The notes: generated from the sequence alone by a model not told the origin. A stretch of DNA of 64,000 nt from Taenia hydatigena (GCA_036345935.2 JADWOT020000004.1:937087-1001086), one strand, 5' to 3'. Counted from the stretch's first letter, positions 28,301-41,454 are shown. A program made the numbers and translations.

Positions 28301-31300
28301 CCACCACTTCCATCTCTCTCTAAACGGTGCGACTCAAGTGCCACTCCAGGGTTCTGCTGCCTCAGAATCCGATTAACACAAATTTTTAAGACATTCGTGC
28401 CTAAATTGCTCCCAATTTGACATAAATCGCGCGGCATGAGGACCGGAAGTACCGAGCAAATGACACACAACTCATCGAGTCCATTAAACGGCGCTGGGCT
28501 TGCCAGCACTGCAAGTTTACCCTTTCCCACCCCTAATCACTTTAAAAGCACAGTTTCCTTTGCCTTCCAGAGTGTTTCATTACTTCTAGTGAGGCATTTT
28601 TTTCCCAGTTTATACCTAAATTGAATAATATAGTATTAAATCGGGCGTCTTTCTTGACCGAGTCCTTACTGCGGCAATGTAGGAGGCTGTCTACCTTTTC
28701 AATTCACTGTCATTGTTTTACTAGCTTCACAAGCCTTGGGAAAAAACTTTGCCTCTTTTTCCAGTTGGGAGGTTGAGTTGTGTGCCACTTTTGGACTCAA
28801 ATTTGGGCTTCAGTGATTCCTAAAAACTAATTTGCGAATAGGAATCCGAATATAGAGTGAGAGCTTTTAGAGGCCCATAAAAATATAGTTCGGCCGACCA
28901 TAAAAACATCTCTATTAATGTAGTAATTAATGCAAGAACCACTCTTGGTGGTGGGTACCTGCGATACTCGGAGGAAAAAGGCGAGGGAGGGACAGTGGAC
29001 TGGTTATTTCTGTTCCCATCAATGCGAACATAAAACGAAGTTTTGGTGTTGCCCATCCCTCCACCGTTCTCCCTTCCTTCCTTCCGCCCGAATGCAATTA
29101 CCGCGTTTGACGCCATTCGCTTCGTAACTACAGCAACCCTAATGCAAATAAATGAAATTTTCCAAGCAAAAACATAAACACCTTAGACGAATGGCATCCA
29201 CAGCCTCCGGTGGAGAGTGTTGCAGCGTATTTTTTCAGCCTCTGACAGAAGGCGTAGCCACTGGAGGTGGCGGCGGGAGAACATGCCGCAGGTGGCCTGA
29301 GAGACCGAAGCGGAGGAACACTCTACCACCATCGGCTAAAGCGTCTGAGCAGTTAATCGCACATGGATAAATCAAGTAGTGAATAGCTACAACCATGTTT
29401 TTAGTAGTAGATGGTTTGTTTATGACAACTAGACTAGAACATAAGTATTTTGTGCAGGCCTCGAAATTATTATTCGAATTAGTCCAGGATCTTCTGTGTT
29501 TGTGTCACAGAGAAGGAGAGTAAACAGTGCTTTAAAGCAGTGTCTGGAAAGCTTTGGTCCTCCAAAGGAAGTGTGCTTTCAATGTCATTTTGGCGGTCCT
29601 CTACATACGCAGCCTTGAAGGGTTGGCCAGCCTCGCTACGCGCTTCCCTCTTCTGGTAATCAACAAATTGCTTTATGTACCGCATGGCACCCATGCTACC
29701 TCTGGAAGTGGTGGAGCTCCTGACCACCCACCAAAATATTCACCCACCTTCAATCCGAGGTACTAAACAGCTTACAATTTTTGCATTCTCACTTTTTTTT
29801 TTCATTTTGCTGATACAGCTGAACGCGGATTGATGGAGTTTATCCGCTCCTCGCTGGGAGGCGGCAACAACACTTGTTGCTTCAACTACATTACCAACGG
29901 ATCCCGATGGAAGGGCTCGGGTTGTCGATTGATGATGCTTCGTGAGTCCACCTTTTCTCTCTCCCTCTCTCGAGACACATGAATGTGCAGTTCAAAAGGC
30001 TCCAGCTGCCTTATCCTTCTCCCATGAGATTTCTTTGCTTCATCCACCTGCCTAACTCGTGCTAACTTCAAAGCATTGACTTTTTGATAAGGTGCAATAT
30101 CTTCCTTCCGCTTGACTCTTCATCTAAAAGGTGAATTCAAGTCCTAACTGCTTCACCCTTCTTTACACACCCGGAAAAATCTGGTAGGAAAACAAAGGAT
30201 TTGTTCTGCTCTTTTTAGATGAATGACTTAAAGAAGCCAGGTGTGAAGTTCGAGTCTTAGTCTCCCAAGACCTTGGAATCAAAACTTTGTTTCACAAGTT
30301 TACATCCCACCTGTGCGGACGCTTTTAGACTTGTCCATTCGCGGAACTCACGCATCATCCCCAATGATATGCAGGTCTCACACCTTACGTCACATGGCGC
30401 AAAACTTCCTTCCTTCCTTCCTTCCTTCCTTTTACTTATCCATTCCTTCATTCTGTTAGACCACCATTGCATCGCTTTTTCCTCCCTAATTAGATTCCCT
30501 TAAAGTTATTGGCCGCTTCCTCTCTAGAGTTACAGATCCAACGTAATACATTATAGCCAATTTGCTAAACACTTTAACCACTGACAGGATCGCTTTTTAA
30601 ACCTGTCTTTCTACTTTCTACTTCAAAGATCTTCAAAGATGAAGAGAACATAGCTGAAATGTTTCAACAGGATAACGCAGATTTGTTTGTTTATTTTTAT
30701 TCCGTCTCAGTTAGAACAAAGTCGCCTCATAAAGCAAAGGGCATTCAGCGTTAGTCTACCGCCCTCCACACGTTGCATTGCCACCCACATCACCTTCTTC
30801 TCTGTCGGATTTATTAATAAAATCTCCTCTCCAAAAAGAAATGAATAACTTTTTGAATATTGTTTAAGGAGTTTCTTCCCACGATTTCTCCCCTTGGATA
30901 ATTTTCGGTGTCACTCCTTGGTGTCGTTAGAAGTTGGAATGTTCATGTACATCGGCACCGAGGGATGCTCTATTCCACCGCGCAAAAAAGTTTTTGTCAG
31001 GTCTGCCACCTGCCTGCCCTAAGGCTTCCACGGATTGTTTGTGAGGGACCGTTTTTAAAAACCATTCCCTATTGTCAATGCCAACTATCCACTCGTCAGT
31101 CGACAATTCATTCAGACGCGTGAGTGTCTATTCCACCAACAAATTGATTGGAAGGTCTTAAAGGTCATTTTTTTATTCTTTACGGCGCTTATTTGATCAC
31201 CGACTGTCATGACATGATAAGCGGCCACCCGCGACCGCTATAAGCTTGCATAGGAGGTCGTACATTTGTGCCCCTATCGGACCGACACAATGGCCATTTG

Positions 31301-34300
31301 GGACTACTAGGGCTAGTCAAATGATGGCTACGACTCCTAAATGCCTATAAGACATAACCTCACACCTCATAGGATTTGGAGGGCGATATTTATCTCGTCC
31401 CTGCCTACCTTAATATTTCTCCTTATACTTCTCAGCTGTAGTGACTATCACCTTTATCACAGACGCTGGAAAACCAGAACGGACAGTTAGCCCCTAGAAG
31501 TTGAAGTAAAAACGAAGTTGGCTAGGGCAAACTTTCTTTCCGACTCCTTGTTACTTGTGTTGCCTGCTACCCCAATCTATCTTTCCCTTTTTCGAACCAA
31601 CTGAAACACCATGGAGTTAGCACCCTCATCGAATCATTTTTCTTATCAGTCGTTAAGTTATGCAGCTTGTACCTTAAGTGTGCTATTCCACCCATGGGAT
31701 TGGGTCGTAGCTAATTAAATCATTATGAGAAAGGCACTCCGAACAAACAATGGGCGAGAATACAGTTTTTCTGGTTGTACATTCAGCCGCTTTTCCCCAG
31801 CCTTTGGTCTTAGCTACTACCATGGGGATTGCAAGAGGATCAGTGTTGACCACGCCACGAAGAAGGTAAAAGGGCCGGCACGAAGCATCCGTTTTCTGCT
31901 AGAGTAGGAGAAAAATGTTGAATTAAGGAGTCACTATGTAAGCGTAAATTGCTTTCCACTCCACAGAAAAATTCTTTTGTTTTTGCCTGTCGTAATAACT
32001 AATGAGTGGTATGGGATGTTACGGGCAGGACTCTCTTTGTTTCCATCAGCATGAGCTCGAAGTGTCTTTGGATCTCGTAAAAAACTTTTCCTGCTGTAAA
32101 ACAGGGGACCTCGAAAGCTAGTACCAAACACTTTATTTTGTTAAGTTTTAGTTTTACGTTGTGCGCCCGATAATTTGTCTAATATCTATGGTGCAGACCC
32201 TTGGCTTCATGGAAAATAAAACTCCTTCTTTGAAAAAATATGGACTCTTGAAAAGCCATGGACCATAGGCTGCTTCTAATATCCAGCCAGTCGGAAAAAG
32301 GAGCAATGTAATGAACAAATATTATTCATAAAAGGGTTACGATTTAGAGCTGATGGCATTACGGACTGGTCAATTACGCGTGTGCAGTGACAACCTGACA
32401 TGATAGGCAAAAGAAGAGGCGGTCAGAAGAGTACCCATCTAGGTGGCCGTACAAAAAAGGATTAAGAGCTTTGCTGCAACAAATCTTTATGACATTTTAA
32501 AGCCAACTCACCAATTCTTAATCAAGCCAAATAAAACCTCCTTTGTGCATATTACTTCTCTGTCCGCTTTGTATTAACCTCTTTAGCAAGCCTGAGGGAG
32601 CTCTGGACAGAGCTGGTGAGTGCACTTCTTGGCCATTTTGTAGGTGGACAAAAATAAACGAGGGATAAGTAATTACTTCTGCATTATTCAAGCAATTCGT
32701 TGTCATTCCACAGCCAAATCGTGGTCGTGAATGATTAATTAGTGGACACTAAGCACGTTCCAAGACCCCAAAAATTGTTCTGTTACATAATGAGGCTGAG
32801 CTGAATTATTTGTTCAGAGTGTTCTTACAACCATCTGCCTATAAAAAAGCCAAAATAGGTTTTGCGTGTCACCCCATATCTTTTTTAATAATACTTCTGG
32901 CCCTCAAATTTATCAATTTTCCACAGGGTTATATTGGGCAATAATGTTTTATGGCAGTTTTAGCGGCTGAATCCATTTCGGCCTTCCCTCCATCTCTCCA
33001 AATAAAGGTTTATTTTTTTCAAAGTAGTCCATTAAGAGGCTTTAACCCGGAATTTAGACAAATCAGGCTTATCCCATTAACACTGACGCCTCCTACTTAA
33101 AAAAACGACTGCTTGAACGGCAGTTTAAACAAATCGTAAGGTTAAATTAATTCAATCCTTCCTCTTCATATGTCACTTTGGTGATTGCATCATGCTATTC
33201 GTTTTAAGCGAATTTCAACTAAAATGCTTACACCTCTTAACACTTATTTCACAAGAAAACCTTTAATTTTATTACCTTAATAAGGCCCCTGTTGGGATTG
33301 AAAATTCGCGTTTTTTTTTTACCGTACCCTTATTCATAGCTCTCGTGCTGAGGACTTACTTTTTTAAATGTGATCATAATATAAATATAATTGCTTATGT
33401 AGCGTCACAGGGCTCCCTCAGAGGCAAAAGAAAGCAGAACACTAGGGTAGAATATATATTCAATGGGCAGAGGGAAATAAGCTGCTGTCATGACCCGGAT
33501 GCCAACCTACACAGCTAGGGCAATATGGCCACCTCTGTGACCCTGATCTAAACCGACAGTTTAAACAAACAAAGCATTATAGCTTAATCCAAATTGTGAC
33601 TAGGTGAGCATGTGAGATGATGTGTCGCCGTGTCCAAAACGCGTCAACTTTCAACGGACTCCCTTTATTTTTGTGAAATTCCATGATTTTCCGTGTTTTT
33701 CTTATGCTTGTGTAGCCAATTTATCACAAAATAACCTGTAACTATATCTGCCTTCTCAACTCTTTCCTGGGGTCCCATATTGGGACTATCAATGCATAGA
33801 GGGCTTAGAGAAGTGTAACTACATGGTTGCTATTTGTTGATGGCTCAACCATCAGCTTGGTGTGCCTCGGCTGCACACCTTCTGCTTTTATTTTGTGTGC
33901 TAGTTCACCCAACAACACCTGTTTTTTTCCGCTTCCCTCATGACGAAATCCAAAACAGACTCCTTCTGAAAGAGCAATAGACCGATTGACATTGCTTTGA
34001 AAAAAAGAAAACTCGTTTTGCTTCTAGCCTTTATTGGAGGAAAAGTGCGGATTTAGTGAGCCCATTTATTAACAAAGCTCTAAATGCGTAATCTAATCTA
34101 AGGACTCCGTGACTGTCACTGTCCGTGACTGTGCCATCATAATGCGTTTTCGGTGCGTATTGCAGGGATGCAAAACAACCTAATCGCCTGTGTGATTATC
34201 GTCTTCCTGTGTATCATCGCCTCTTTCGTAGTGGGCGCTGTCAGTGTCCTCGCTCGTAGGGTTCCCGCCGCTATGGTCAACGCCTTCCTCTACCTCACCG

Positions 34301-35930
34301 CCTGCAAGTTTCGCTTCTTGCTGGAGGAAAATTTCCTCGACTAAGATTCACCTTCAAAGTTTCTTACATGCTTTGCACGTGTATGCGCCTTTGAAAAGAA
34401 TTGACAATTGCAAATATTTTGTACAAAAATGGAGACTGAAGTTCAGTGTGAATAGAAGTTCATCTCGGTGTCTGAGAATTTTAAGATGATTTGGCGGACT
34501 CTGAGGGACTTAATAGCGGCTATTACGACGATCGAAGGATCGGATTTATGTGGTAGGGAAGGAAAGAGGAGACGAAATGGAATGTGTAACCTTCGTCAAG
34601 TAAAATGGACTCATCAGCCAAAAGACAGAAGGTCAAAGTTTCAAAACTGTTAACAAAAGAGGGGACTCATTCAATAAATTACACAAGAATGCCAAAGTTA
34701 GCACCAAGCTTTTCGGTAATTTTGCTACAACTTCTTTTTCAGGTGTGTTCATCACATTTGCCAACTGTATTGAGCACATCAAGTTGAATCACATCCAGTC
34801 GAAATGGGGACCCTGCTACCCTATCGTTCGTCTTCCTCCTGACGTGAGTTTGTTTTCTTTGAGCTCTTTTCTCGAGATAGTGGCCTCCTTGAAGGCGTGA
34901 CGAGGGTGGAAGGCACAGCAGTTACGGATCAAGGTGTTTAGGCAGCATTTTTATAAGATGCGTGCGGTTGTTGAACCATATCCATAGAGGCCGTTAGAAC
35001 AGTGAAGCTCCGTCGACACATAATCTGTGAAGAAGGTTCGTAAATTTCTACAATAAAGGTCTACGCTACTCAGCATTGTGTAATCCGAGCGAAAAATGGA
35101 ATTATGTCAACGCACGCGTCGCCTGAGCCAGCCATTGAAGTTGATGTACCTGCGAGTGCCGCACATCACCACTGACAGACATCAAGAAGCATCAGGGAGT
35201 GTGCGAGACGTAGCGTGCGCTTCACCACCTTTGGATGGCTAACCACGAGCAGTACGGTGCAAAGTGGTGACTGTGTTTGAATTCCATGTTTTCTGGTCAT
35301 CCTCAAAAGACCCTCCTCCTACAAATCCCAAGTGGTTCACCCGAAGCCCACAATTCTATGGGAGAATAGCTTCTCCAAGCGCAGGTCTAATGTCTCTTAA
35401 CGTCATGGAAATTATCTGTGCATGAAAATAAGCTGTTTTAAGAACAGGAAGGAGAGAAGGTTCGAGAAAGGAATGTGGTAGTGGATCACCTCTCATATGT
35501 CCAGAAGTTATAGGTATCACACTTCTTCCGTCGTAGACAGTCAAATGCAAAGAGGACCTGACAAGCGAACAAGCGGGAGGTCACGAACTCAGTATATGGT
35601 CTTTGAACGCCTGTCTTGAGCATACAAAAAGGGCTGCTATGGCCTTGATCTTGACGCTTTTACTGAAAAACTCATCCAAATCCCCAACCGAGGCTCAATC
35701 TAGCACTTCAGGACTATTGTGCTTTAGGACTTGCAGATGTCTTTATAATTATTATTATTGTTTCTGTGTATAACACTTTACAGCTCTACGATCCCACTCT
35801 AATTCGTGTGGAGTACGGATGGACGGTGTACGTCAACTGGGTAGTAGCTGGTGTCTTTTTGGCTTCCACCTGCGTTTGGTTTGTGCTAAAACAAGTTCTT
35901 TACTTGGAAACTACCAAAACCATGATTTAA
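21851..35930 (+). CDS. four-pass membrane protein, copy A (claudin-like superfamily?)
   Basis: Exons 21851-22373, 29819-29941, 34166-34303, 34743-34843 and 35784-35930; 343 residues, all junctions in frame. The start MDPWPYSYSRQ was chosen because the Tyr/Pro-rich N tail precedes a basic stop-transfer side (STRFKR). Predicted helices: about 55-75, 219-243, 249-270 and 308-331. A long loop between the first two holds Cys131, Cys150, Cys170, Cys194-195 and Cys210 and N-glycosylation sequons NQT, NAT, NNT and NGS. After the third helix comes YGWTVYVNW, reminiscent of the PMP22/claudin/calcium-channel-gamma/clarin superfamily; no exact family could be assigned. Intron 3 begins with GC, not GT (donor GCAAGT). 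Intron 1 is 7.4 kb and contains dispersed repeats. Copy B at 44651-62634 is its paralogue; they differ at 2 of the first 174 residues but at about 22 of the last 169. Confidence 0.82.
22581..22596. repeat. recurrent palindrome, perfect 16 bp
   Basis: GTCACAAATTTGTGAC is a perfect palindrome in intron 1 of copy A. The aligned site in unit 2 (about 45380) keeps only one arm, so it has decayed there. Confidence 0.7.
24505..24690 (+). mobile_element. single LTR-like fragment
   Basis: Begins TGTAGCGTCCCATGGCTC and continues with AGAGGGAAATGAGCTGCTGG and GTGGCCACCTCTGTGACGC. This matches the direct repeats that flank the element at 53291-54118 and the fragment at 33398. No second repeat lies nearby, so it looks like a solo LTR or a truncated copy. 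Confidence 0.55.
26300..27000 (+). repeat. dispersed repeat family member (pair of 49 kb copy)
   Basis: Plus-strand copy with GGCATTTCACCAGTCC, then ATGAGCGCATTCTGCG, AAACAAAGGACAATTTGCTTC and a CCAAAATGAATCAAAGTG tail. The same order is found at about 48.7-49.4 kb, 22.4 kb away, as expected for duplication partners. Not protein-coding as far as I can see. Confidence 0.5.
27377..27396. repeat. recurrent GTCAC...GTGAC palindrome
   Basis: GTGTCAC GCATAT GTGACAC, arms of seven around six bases, directly beside a dispersed repeat member. Confidence 0.6.
27480..27760 (+). repeat. dispersed repeat family member (pair of 51.6 kb copy)
   Basis: Contains GGAAGGATCGGTGAAATGC, then GATGTCGATTGAAGCAGAC, TGTGACAGCATGATTGAA and a GGTGCGGTGGTAG block. 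Related text lies at 51590-51770 (plus), 43240-43400 (plus), 17770-18030 (minus) and 40660-40740 (minus). Confidence 0.55.
30405..30431 (+). repeat. CTTC microsatellite
   Basis: Six to seven copies of CTTC/TTCC in intron 2 of copy A. Confidence 0.85.
33398..33575 (+). mobile_element. single LTR-like fragment
   Basis: TGTAGCGTCACAGGGCTCCC, then GGGTAGAATATATATTCAAT, AGGGAAATAAGCTGCTGTC and ATGGCCACCTCTGTGACCC. A decayed positional partner lies at about 58655-58815 in unit 2, so this insertion predates the segmental duplication. Confidence 0.55.
34304..34742 (+). other. GC-AG intron 3 of copy A
   Basis: Donor T|GCAAGT, acceptor CTTTTTCAG. The only way to join exon 3 to exon 4 in frame is a phase-1 junction at GC, which forms a cysteine codon (T + GT). 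The alternative GT two bases downstream shifts the frame and meets an early stop. Confidence 0.8.
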
Positions 35931-36290
35931 TCTGATCCAAACCATCTCTTTCCTCCCTCTGTATCTCACTTCCTGGTGTCGCTTTCGCTGTACCTTTTTT
36001 TTATTTTCTGAACCATGAGATTGTGTGACCCCCTATTTATGTACCTCCCGATGTTTATCGCCAGTCCACATCCATGTTTATTCTCATAAAAAAGGGCACA
36101 AAGCTAGATAACTAGCTTTTGATGCACCTTCTGTGTTTGCAGAAGCGACAAAAAAAATGCATTAAAAATTTACTAATTATTGATTGTGAGATAATCTGAT
36201 TCCTACTGAACTTATTTTAAGTAGTATAATCAAGTAACAAGCTTGAAATTCAAAGGGTTTTTCATAACCCACCCTTCTTCAAACCTACTG
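35931..36290. other. 3' flank of copy A and unit junction
   Basis: Aligns with the 3' flank of copy B (62635-62995) until about 36240. Just beyond, sequence related to YRDC starts, so the junction between the duplication units lies at about 36.25-36.33 kb. Confidence 0.65.
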
Positions 36291-36324
36291 AGTCATGCTA
36301 ATAAATCAATTTAAATTACTTAGC

Positions 36325-37410
36325 GAGTCGTCTTTTTGAAGAAATTGTTCACATTCTTCCATCAAGTTGCGTAATCGCCACATCGAGAGACACTTTACCG
36401 TCTTCAATATTGCAGCCTTTCTACGGGTGGGACAGACCGAACCTACCAAATCAAAAGTCGCAATGGAGCCAAGCTCATGGTGGCTTGTCTTGATAAGGTG
36501 CTACTCCATTTCTCTAGATCTAATCATTCCTAATCACCAAAGCAATTAGTCTGCCTCGGTAGAGCAATTCTGGCAGACGAACTCTTGAATCCTTTGCTCA
36601 TTCCCCGCACCTGTAATTCCTTCTCCTTCTGTGTTTTCTTTTGCACATGCAAATTATTTAAATTTCTGACTCATCTACAATCCAAATTTCTTTTTAAAAT
36701 TTTTAGGAGTTTTCCGATTTTTGACCTCAGCTAGACCTTGTAGTAAAGTAGTGACAGAATAGGTGGTGGCGATGACTCGCACATTCCTTGTACCGGCTCC
36801 ACTTTTGTTGACCTGTCATTCACGGTTAGATCAAGAGGTCAGAGGTCACACTATTGCATTCCCTTTGAGGAGGGACATGTCACCTTCACTGTGCCACTTT
36901 TTTACTTGTGCTATATTCGGGCACAACTGACTCCATAAAAGCTTTGCTTTTTGTAGGCATTCGGATTTTCTGTGTCCGTAAATTATAAGTACTTTGGTGT
37001 ATGCATAGTTGGTTATTATTTGAGCTGCCGATTTTTGGACACCAGTTTTTAAGCAGCGATCTATTCAACGGTTTTTGTTTAACTAAAAAGTGGTACTTTT
37101 ATTTAATAACTCTGATGGTGCAGTAACAAGTAACTTGCACAGGCAGAGAATATGAGTAATGTAATTTAAAAATAGAGAACCACACAAATATGGCACCGTT
37201 TACAACCTATACAAAGTCGATTAAACGTAAATTAGAGGAAATCTGCCATAAAAATGGCGATACTTTGGTTGTCGTATATGCATTACACGCAAATCTACTC
37301 AGAAAATAAGGAATCTATATTGACTTACCTATTAGGATTTTGAAATGCCACCAGTATCTAAATTAAAGACACTAAGTCAATTTGGGTTTACCAGAGATTC
37401 TGATCCCTAG
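36325..37410 (+). pseudogene. YRDC pseudogene
   Basis: Decayed copy of the YRDC gene at 12565-14165. The exon 1 remnant (about 36335-36500) keeps the text for the nucleotide-binding part and the ACTTGTCTTGATAAG|GT-like donor region, but PTDTLYGL is shifted and lost. The exon 2 remnant (about 36540-36615) has an in-frame stop where tryptophan of LPQWSN should be, an internal deletion and loss of its second half including the LTSANPSG motif. The exon 3 remnant (about 36708-36880) has frameshifts. The exon 4 remnant lies at about 37340-37405. No functional protein is possible. Confidence 0.85.
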
Positions 37411-40400
37411 CCTCGTATTCATTGTAATTTTCGCCTTTTGAACTAAGTAAAAGGATTACCTCGTTTTGTTATATCGTGCTTAAGTGAACTGGCATGCCTC
37501 TACTGGCTGATATCTTTGAGAAAATGACGTGTCCGTTGGAGGCACCGAAGGCCTACACATCTTGTCGGAGCCACCAAACGTCTTGCTACTCAATTGGTGT
37601 CAGTAGGAAAGATTTATGCTCTGGGGGGAAGTCTTAATTTCCTTGGCCTGGTCCGCCCCCAAGCTCTAGACTTTAGAGAGGCAGCCGGACGCCACACTAG
37701 TCACACATCTACCTTGGTGCCTGTGCTTGGATCTGGAATCACACTCGGTAGGACGCTAAAAGTAGCACGTCTAGCCGCACTAGTGAAGAGGACAAAACCT
37801 TTGCCTGAGAATTCGTCTTCTCACTTCTAACAGTCGATAGATTGCACCCATTCATTTTTTAGCACTTACTTAAGCATTCATAGGTTAATGTGCCTTATTT
37901 TTTTATTATTTTGCACATTTACAGAAATGATATGAACTCAAGTTGAGCCCGAAAGAGTCGATTGCAAGATCCAATCTTTTTTTGCCTAATCTCTGACCTT
38001 GTTCTCACAAAACCGATTATTTGTGGTCTAGAACTCCTTTGCATCGTCCTTTATATCAATCATCATCGAAAGAGGTAAAAGGGTGAAGAGAAGAATCCCT
38101 CGTGGCGTCCGAATGAATGCCTAATGCGGTATTACTTAAGTAGCTTAAAGTGTTTTCTCATAAATTTACCAATTTTTGAACTTCGTACTCTGTTTTCATT
38201 GCTTAAGGTGCATTAAATTTACCTCGGCATTCACAAACGCTTCTCTATTTTTTTCTTCCTTCCACAGTAACAAGGTCTAATTACTTTCACACGGAATGTT
38301 AAAGACGTAACAATTTAATTTAGTTAAATGTGCTTTTTTGAACTCAGAAAGGTAAAGAGTGGGCGCCAATATACTGCGAAACGTCTTAAATATATTCTTA
38401 TGCGTGGTTACCAATGACAGCAGTGAGTAATAAACTTTCTCCCACAACTTTTTCTTCCTGTGTAGCTCCTACATGATAAGCTCAGACCCGCAGGGCCAAA
38501 TTTTCCCCTCGTAGTGCCGTCTATGTACAGACAGAGAAGTTTGGAATCATCTGCACTAGTGCAGTGGCCGCAGGCAACTTCGAGCCTTCAGCTGGTAGGA
38601 TAGGACGAGAAACCTGGGGCTAAAATTGCAAAGAAAAGCTAAATGGGAGTGTCCTATCAGTCTGTCAGTGAATTCATGTCAAGTTCCGATGTAAGACGGT
38701 TAGTAAGTATCCAAGATCTTGCATGCAACAGACTGGGATTGAAAATAAAGCCTGTTACAGCACTTAAATGAGGCTGGAACACCATTCAAACACAGATGGC
38801 ATAAAATGTCACGAGTTATAGCACGAATTAACCTTGAATTTCACGACCAATCTCTGAACACCCTGTCTTGCGTATAGGAGGATTCAGGACGGTTGAAGCA
38901 GGAGATAACGTGCGAACAGGCTAGATTTTGCAGAGCCTTAATTCCACGTTTTGGAAGGCATTAAGGATGATAGGAGAAAGGTTTGAAGATCGTCAGCAAG
39001 TGACACACTGAAAAGGGGTCCCATTGAAGTCTTTCCAATTCGTCGACAAACCAACAAAAAAACTGATGAGCATGCTTTTAGACTAAAGATAATTTCCTCC
39101 ATTGTCTCCCTCAAGTGTATCAAGAAGGAAGAGGGACAGTGAATGACTGTTCCCCTATTTCGGTTGCATGACTGTTTTGATAGTGCGAGAAGAGCCGCGA
39201 AACCTTGGTAGGAATGGTCTTTTCCTCTCTTCAGAAGTACAAAATTAACTTCCACCAAAATTAATGAATAGAGTTTTGACGGTCCTGAAGCCCTTCAATG
39301 GGTAAATCAAGGGGCGCATCTCCATCCGGACGTCCACCTGTCAATAGACCATGCCAATGAAGAGGAAATTGAAGCATTCTCTGCAAACACAAACGCAAAA
39401 CGCCTCGACAAATGACCAGGAATGCAAATGTGGGTGTTGATAGTGCCATCGCCATGATTTCCAGCGTCCCTACGATGAAGGTAGTACTTTTCCTAATAAA
39501 TAATTAATAATGATGAAGTAAGGAAGTGTGCGTAACAACTCCTAACCATCAACAGGAAGGGAAAAGCTGATTGCATTTTGCAGATCCTAGCGCTTCCGTT
39601 TTAAAGCAGGAAGGAAGTGCAAAATGCACTTCCGTGGTTAGATATCCTGCGCACTAAGTTTGCATGAAGGTCGCTTCGTAGTAGTGAAATTGACTCCAAC
39701 AAGCTCAGGTAGAGAGTTGAGAAGGCTACCTGGCAACATCAAGCAGGCAGAATGCCACGCCTTCTAAAAATGAGACATGACAGGTTTACCAGGGATTGAT
39801 TGCTATTCTCCAGAGACCAAGAGGAAATCTAGCTTAGAGCATCTTCCTTCCTGTATTGTCATTTACTTTTACTGCCTGCTTGGCGTGCCTTGAGTCAGAA
39901 GACGTGATGGACATCACTTAGAAAAATGGAAAGGCTGAGGTTGGGGCAGCATCCTCCTCCCTCCGGCTAAGAGCACATGCTTAAGAGGACTCGTAGCTGT
40001 TACTCGGTGTCACTGTGAAGGAACACATTTTACGAAATAGGTAGAATCCTTTAAAAATAACAGAAGTAATCAAATTGAGCTAGGAGAGCATATTACGCGG
40101 TTTCGGTCACAACTGCAGGCTCCACATAAATTAATGGCTGTAGCATCGGCTATGCGGTGGACACTTTGAAGTAACCAGTAGGGTGTAGAGGTGAGCCAAT
40201 CAAATGGTCGATGAGGATAAAAAAATAAGAAGTATGTTAGCGATGCAGCCCTTTGACAAGCTCCCAACTTGGACTGATATAATTGAGATGGCAAAAGGTT
40301 TTGCTGCGCTGATTCGTCCACGCACCATCTGACCAATGCTGCATGTCGGACTTCTTCAATTCCTTGAGGCGTAACAACTTGACAGGCTGAAAGTAATGCG

Positions 40401-40858
40401 CAAGTAGGAATGGTCGCTTGATGCAGGATCATTTGATAATTGTCTCCCAGTCAGTCAATCAGGACAGTGAAGGACAAAGCAATTTACCAGATGTCAGCTC
40501 AGCCACTTTTGCCTTGAAAGGGGAAAACGAGTCACTTCGTCAATTTCTTTGCGTTAGACTTTGCTGGCAGTTTTCCATGACAGGCTCGCCTTTATGTCCC
40601 CCAAAGCATGTGATACCTGCTTCCTTTTTAATCCTGAGATTGGGAACAAGAATCAATCACATTGTCACATCCATCAGTCAGCTTTAATCGCCGTCGTAGT
40701 GTGGATGCGAGGTCTCGGTGTGGTGAGGGAGGATTCAACGCCACAATGAAGACAGCCAAATGTGCCGATCAGCGGAATAACTTCGCTGTTTGCATGTCAA
40801 AACCTAAAACCACACACACTTTGCCATTTAAATGCTACTTTCTCCCCTCACTACCAGC

Positions 40859-40876
40859 GTCACATATAGGTGACAC
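40859..40876. repeat. recurrent GTCAC...GTGAC palindrome
   Basis: GTCACATATAGGTGACAC; partner of 18155-18170 in unit 1 with alignable flanks (CACTACCAGC before it, a GCCAGCTAC block after it). Confidence 0.6.
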
Positions 40877-41454
40877 TTGTTCTGCCAGCTACGTTGCATT
40901 GTGGGACACAAATTGAGCTGTTAAGGGAGAGAACAGCCAAGATTTCATTATTTTTAAAAAATATTAAATGAAATGATGAGATCTATCTACTTGCTGTCTA
41001 CGGTCGTCGACCATCCCTTGACATCGTTTGATTTAGGCTCGGAAGGCATCAGGCGTCTCTCGTTTGTCCTTTTATATGTGACTATAGGTTTTCTTTTTAG
41101 ATTCAAGAGAGTTTCTTAGGTGCACTCTTTTCTTAGTAATGGCTACAGATAGATTGCAATCAGATCAGCTTTGATGGGTGACGGCGACGCTGCCTCAAGC
41201 AAACAAGACGTTAGTCACACTGTCCGCAGAGGCAGTGAGGCTAGTTTGGAGTTTTGCAAGTCAATTAACAAATATGAGTGGAGATACCGATGTAACTAAA
41301 GCGTCTTGCACTCTATCCCTTTCCGCACTGTTTGACATGACTATTCTGTTCGCCCAATAAGTGACACTTTTCCTTGACTCGTGTCATTTGAAGTGGCTCT
41401 ATTCAGTCCTTCTCAAACAAACCTACCAGCAAGTGAGACCTGTTTCAAAGCACT

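Larger units (their letters stand above)
12400..36250 (+). repeat. tandem segmental duplication, unit 1
   Basis: Carries intact YRDC followed by the four-pass membrane protein copy A. Landmarks recur in the same order in unit 2: YRDC exon 1 (12640 against 36380), a spacer segment at about 15680 against 38560, the TTTTCCTAATAA segment at about 16590 against 39480, exon 1 of the membrane gene (21851 against 44651), exon 2 (29819 against 54911), exon 5 (35784 against 62488), and 3' flank down to about 36240 against 62995. Limits are approximate because the ends are eroded. Confidence 0.85.

Noticed and set aside
34304..34330. Reading through the end of exon 3 of copy A to the stop at about 34342
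   Set aside because: It would truncate the protein before exons 4-5, which are conserved in frame in both copies; the GC-AG splice explains the junction.
40070..40432. 120-codon minus-strand frame in unit 2
   Set aside because: Considered as an exon, but the aligned part of unit 1 does not keep the frame and no family is recognised.
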